DNA from: JBDRGC01 sp043818215
GTDB lineage: Bacteria > Chloroflexota > Anaerolineae > Anaerolineales > UBA11858
Assembly (NCBI GenBank): GCA_043818215.1
Contig: JBDRGC010000458.1
Location: 1 to 20,955, forward strand
DNA: 20,955 nt
Direction: 5' to 3'
The position numbers were made by a program, and so were the translations under genes. Positions within the stretch are counted from its first letter, which is position 1. Every line of letters begins with the position of its first letter. This document shows positions 19,893-20,955 of the stretch, in pieces. The notes under the pieces were generated by a model. It was given only the letters and a program-made list of their open reading frames with translations. It ran no database searches and was not told where the DNA came from.

Positions 19893-20955
19893 ATGTACAA
19901 AAACAGTAAAATCGAATTTAGCCCCATTCCGCTGGAATTATTACAGCCTGTTCCATCCGACATCGAAATTGCCCAGGCCCAACAGCCAAACATCAAGAAT
20001 GTTGCCAAGATAGCTGAAGAAGTGGGCATTCTGCCCGAAGAACTGGAACTCTACGGAAACCATAAAGCCAAAGTCCGCCTGGAGATTCTCGACCGCTTGA
20101 AGGACGCCCCTGATGGCAAATACATCGATGTGACTGCCATCACCCCCACTCCGTTGGGCGAGGGCAAATCCACCACCATGGTCGGGTTGTCCGAGGCCCT
20201 GGGTGCCCACATTGGCAAGAACGTCTTCACCTGCATCCGCCAACCCAGCCAGGGGCCGACTTTTGGCATCAAGGGTGGTGCGGCCGGCGGCGGTTACAGC
20301 CAGGTCGTTCCCATGGAAGATTTCAACCTGCACCTGACGGGTGATATTCACGCCATCACCGCTGCCAACAACTTGCTGGCCGCCGCTATCGACACCCGCA
20401 TGTATCACGAATCCCGCCAGAGCGATCAGGCCCTCTTCAATCGCCTGTGCCCGCCCGCCAAAGACGGCAGCCGCAAATTCGCCCTGCCGATGCTCAAGCG
20501 ACTCAAGAAACTGGGCATCGACAAGACCGATCCCAATGATCTGACTGAGGAAGAAATTTCCCGCTTTGTGCGCCTGGACATCGACCCCGAAACTCTAACT
20601 TGGCGGCGGGTGGTCGACCTCAACGACCGCATGCTGCGTGGCATCACTGTTGGTCAAGGGCCTAAAGAGGGCGGCTTTACTCGCGAGACCGGATTCGACA
20701 TCACCGTCGCTAGCGAGATCATGGCGATTTTAGCCCTGACCACCGACTTGGCCGATATGCGTGATCGCTTTGGCCGCATTGTGATCGCCACCAACAAAAA
20801 AGGCGAAGCCATCACTGCCGAAGACATCGGCTGCGCGGGTGCCATGACCGTCTTGATGAAAGACGCCATCATGCCCACCATGATGCAAACCCTGGAAGGC
20901 ACGCCCGCTTTCGTCCACGCCGGCCCCTTCGCCAACATCGCCCACGGCAACTCCT
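19893..20955 (+). CDS. fhs: Formate-tetrahydrofolate ligase, 3' end beyond window
   Basis: 354 codons are visible before the window ends; no stop is reached. The enzyme joins formate to THF using ATP, giving 10-formyl-THF. The P-loop is PTPLGEGKST at 85-94, preceded by YIDVTAIT. Other family motifs are RQPSQGPTFGIKGGAAGGGY, DFNLHLTGDIHAITAANNLL, ASEIMAILAL and HAGPFANIAHGNS. Segments such as LYGNHKAKV, LDRLKDAPDGKY and LKKLGIDKTDPNDLTEEE closely resemble the C-terminal synthetase half of eukaryotic C1-THF synthases. Start at ATG 19893 with AGGAG at 19884-19888. Between it and folD are a palindrome and a CTGAGTAGTCAC motif. Consistent with formate assimilation or the methyl branch of a Wood-Ljungdahl-like route, not proven. 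Confidence 0.96.
   Translation, partial: MYKNSKIEFSPIPLELLQPVPSDIEIAQAQQPNIKNVAKIAEEVGILPEELELYGNHKAKVRLEILDRLKDAPDGKYIDVTAITPTPLGEGKSTTMVGLSEALGAHIGKNVFTCIRQPSQGPTFGIKGGAAGGGYSQVVPMEDFNLHLTGDIHAITAANNLLAAAIDTRMYHESRQSDQALFNRLCPPAKDGSRKFALPMLKRLKKLGIDKTDPNDLTEEEISRFVRLDIDPETLTWRRVVDLNDRMLRGITVGQGPKEGGFTRETGFDITVASEIMAILALTTDLADMRDRFGRIVIATNKKGEAITAEDIGCAGAMTVLMKDAIMPTMMQTLEGTPAFVHAGPFANIAHGNS

Overview
The window looks like a bacterial chromosome segment of moderately high GC. The mix of genes suggests an uncultured Chloroflexota, probably Anaerolineae: a paired M16 peptidase operon, a large penicillin-acylase-type hydrolase, a CrtC/AttH lipocalin-like protein, a DUF1906 protein with a propeller tail, and folD next to fhs. 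Taxonomy is inference from gene content and repeat style. No phylogenetic marker was tested.

Layout. 1-1670: M19 dipeptidase and a small membrane protein. 1671-2278: gene-free stretch with a CCAGGAA-type tandem array, a GTAGTGA-ended inverted repeat and an intact 130-bp MITE-like element with target-site duplication. 2279-3001: single-pass membrane protein of unknown function. 3169-5897: M16 peptidase pair, with the active HxxEH subunit first and the HxxEH-lacking partner second, overlapping by ATGA. 5996-8989: acpS and a membrane-anchored penicillin acylase family protein. 9070-10969: sulfotransferase and CrtC/AttH-like protein. 10970-12171: dispersed repeats, tRNA-Lys(CTT) with its own promoter and terminator, and the broken 5' end of an AbiEi-type antitoxin gene. 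12172-14484 (minus): secreted DUF1906 plus six DGGxxW propeller motifs. 14485-15439: more repeats, a broken 5' end of a DUF4062-like gene on the minus strand, and a promoter followed by a strong terminator just before the next gene. 15440-16501: YchF-like GTPase. 16774-18546: M3 oligoendopeptidase. 18814-20955: folD then fhs (cut by the window end), consecutive steps of one-carbon folate metabolism.

The main structural signal is not one gene. Almost every gap between 1 and 14600 carries a short tandem array of 7- or 8-bp units, usually a different unit in each gap, often ending within a few dozen bases of the next start codon. At the second M16 gene, three such arrays are apparently translated as its N-terminus, so a change of one repeat unit would shift the frame. 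The region from 10970 to 15440 is instead a graveyard of palindromic repeats and truncated gene heads of defence-type families.
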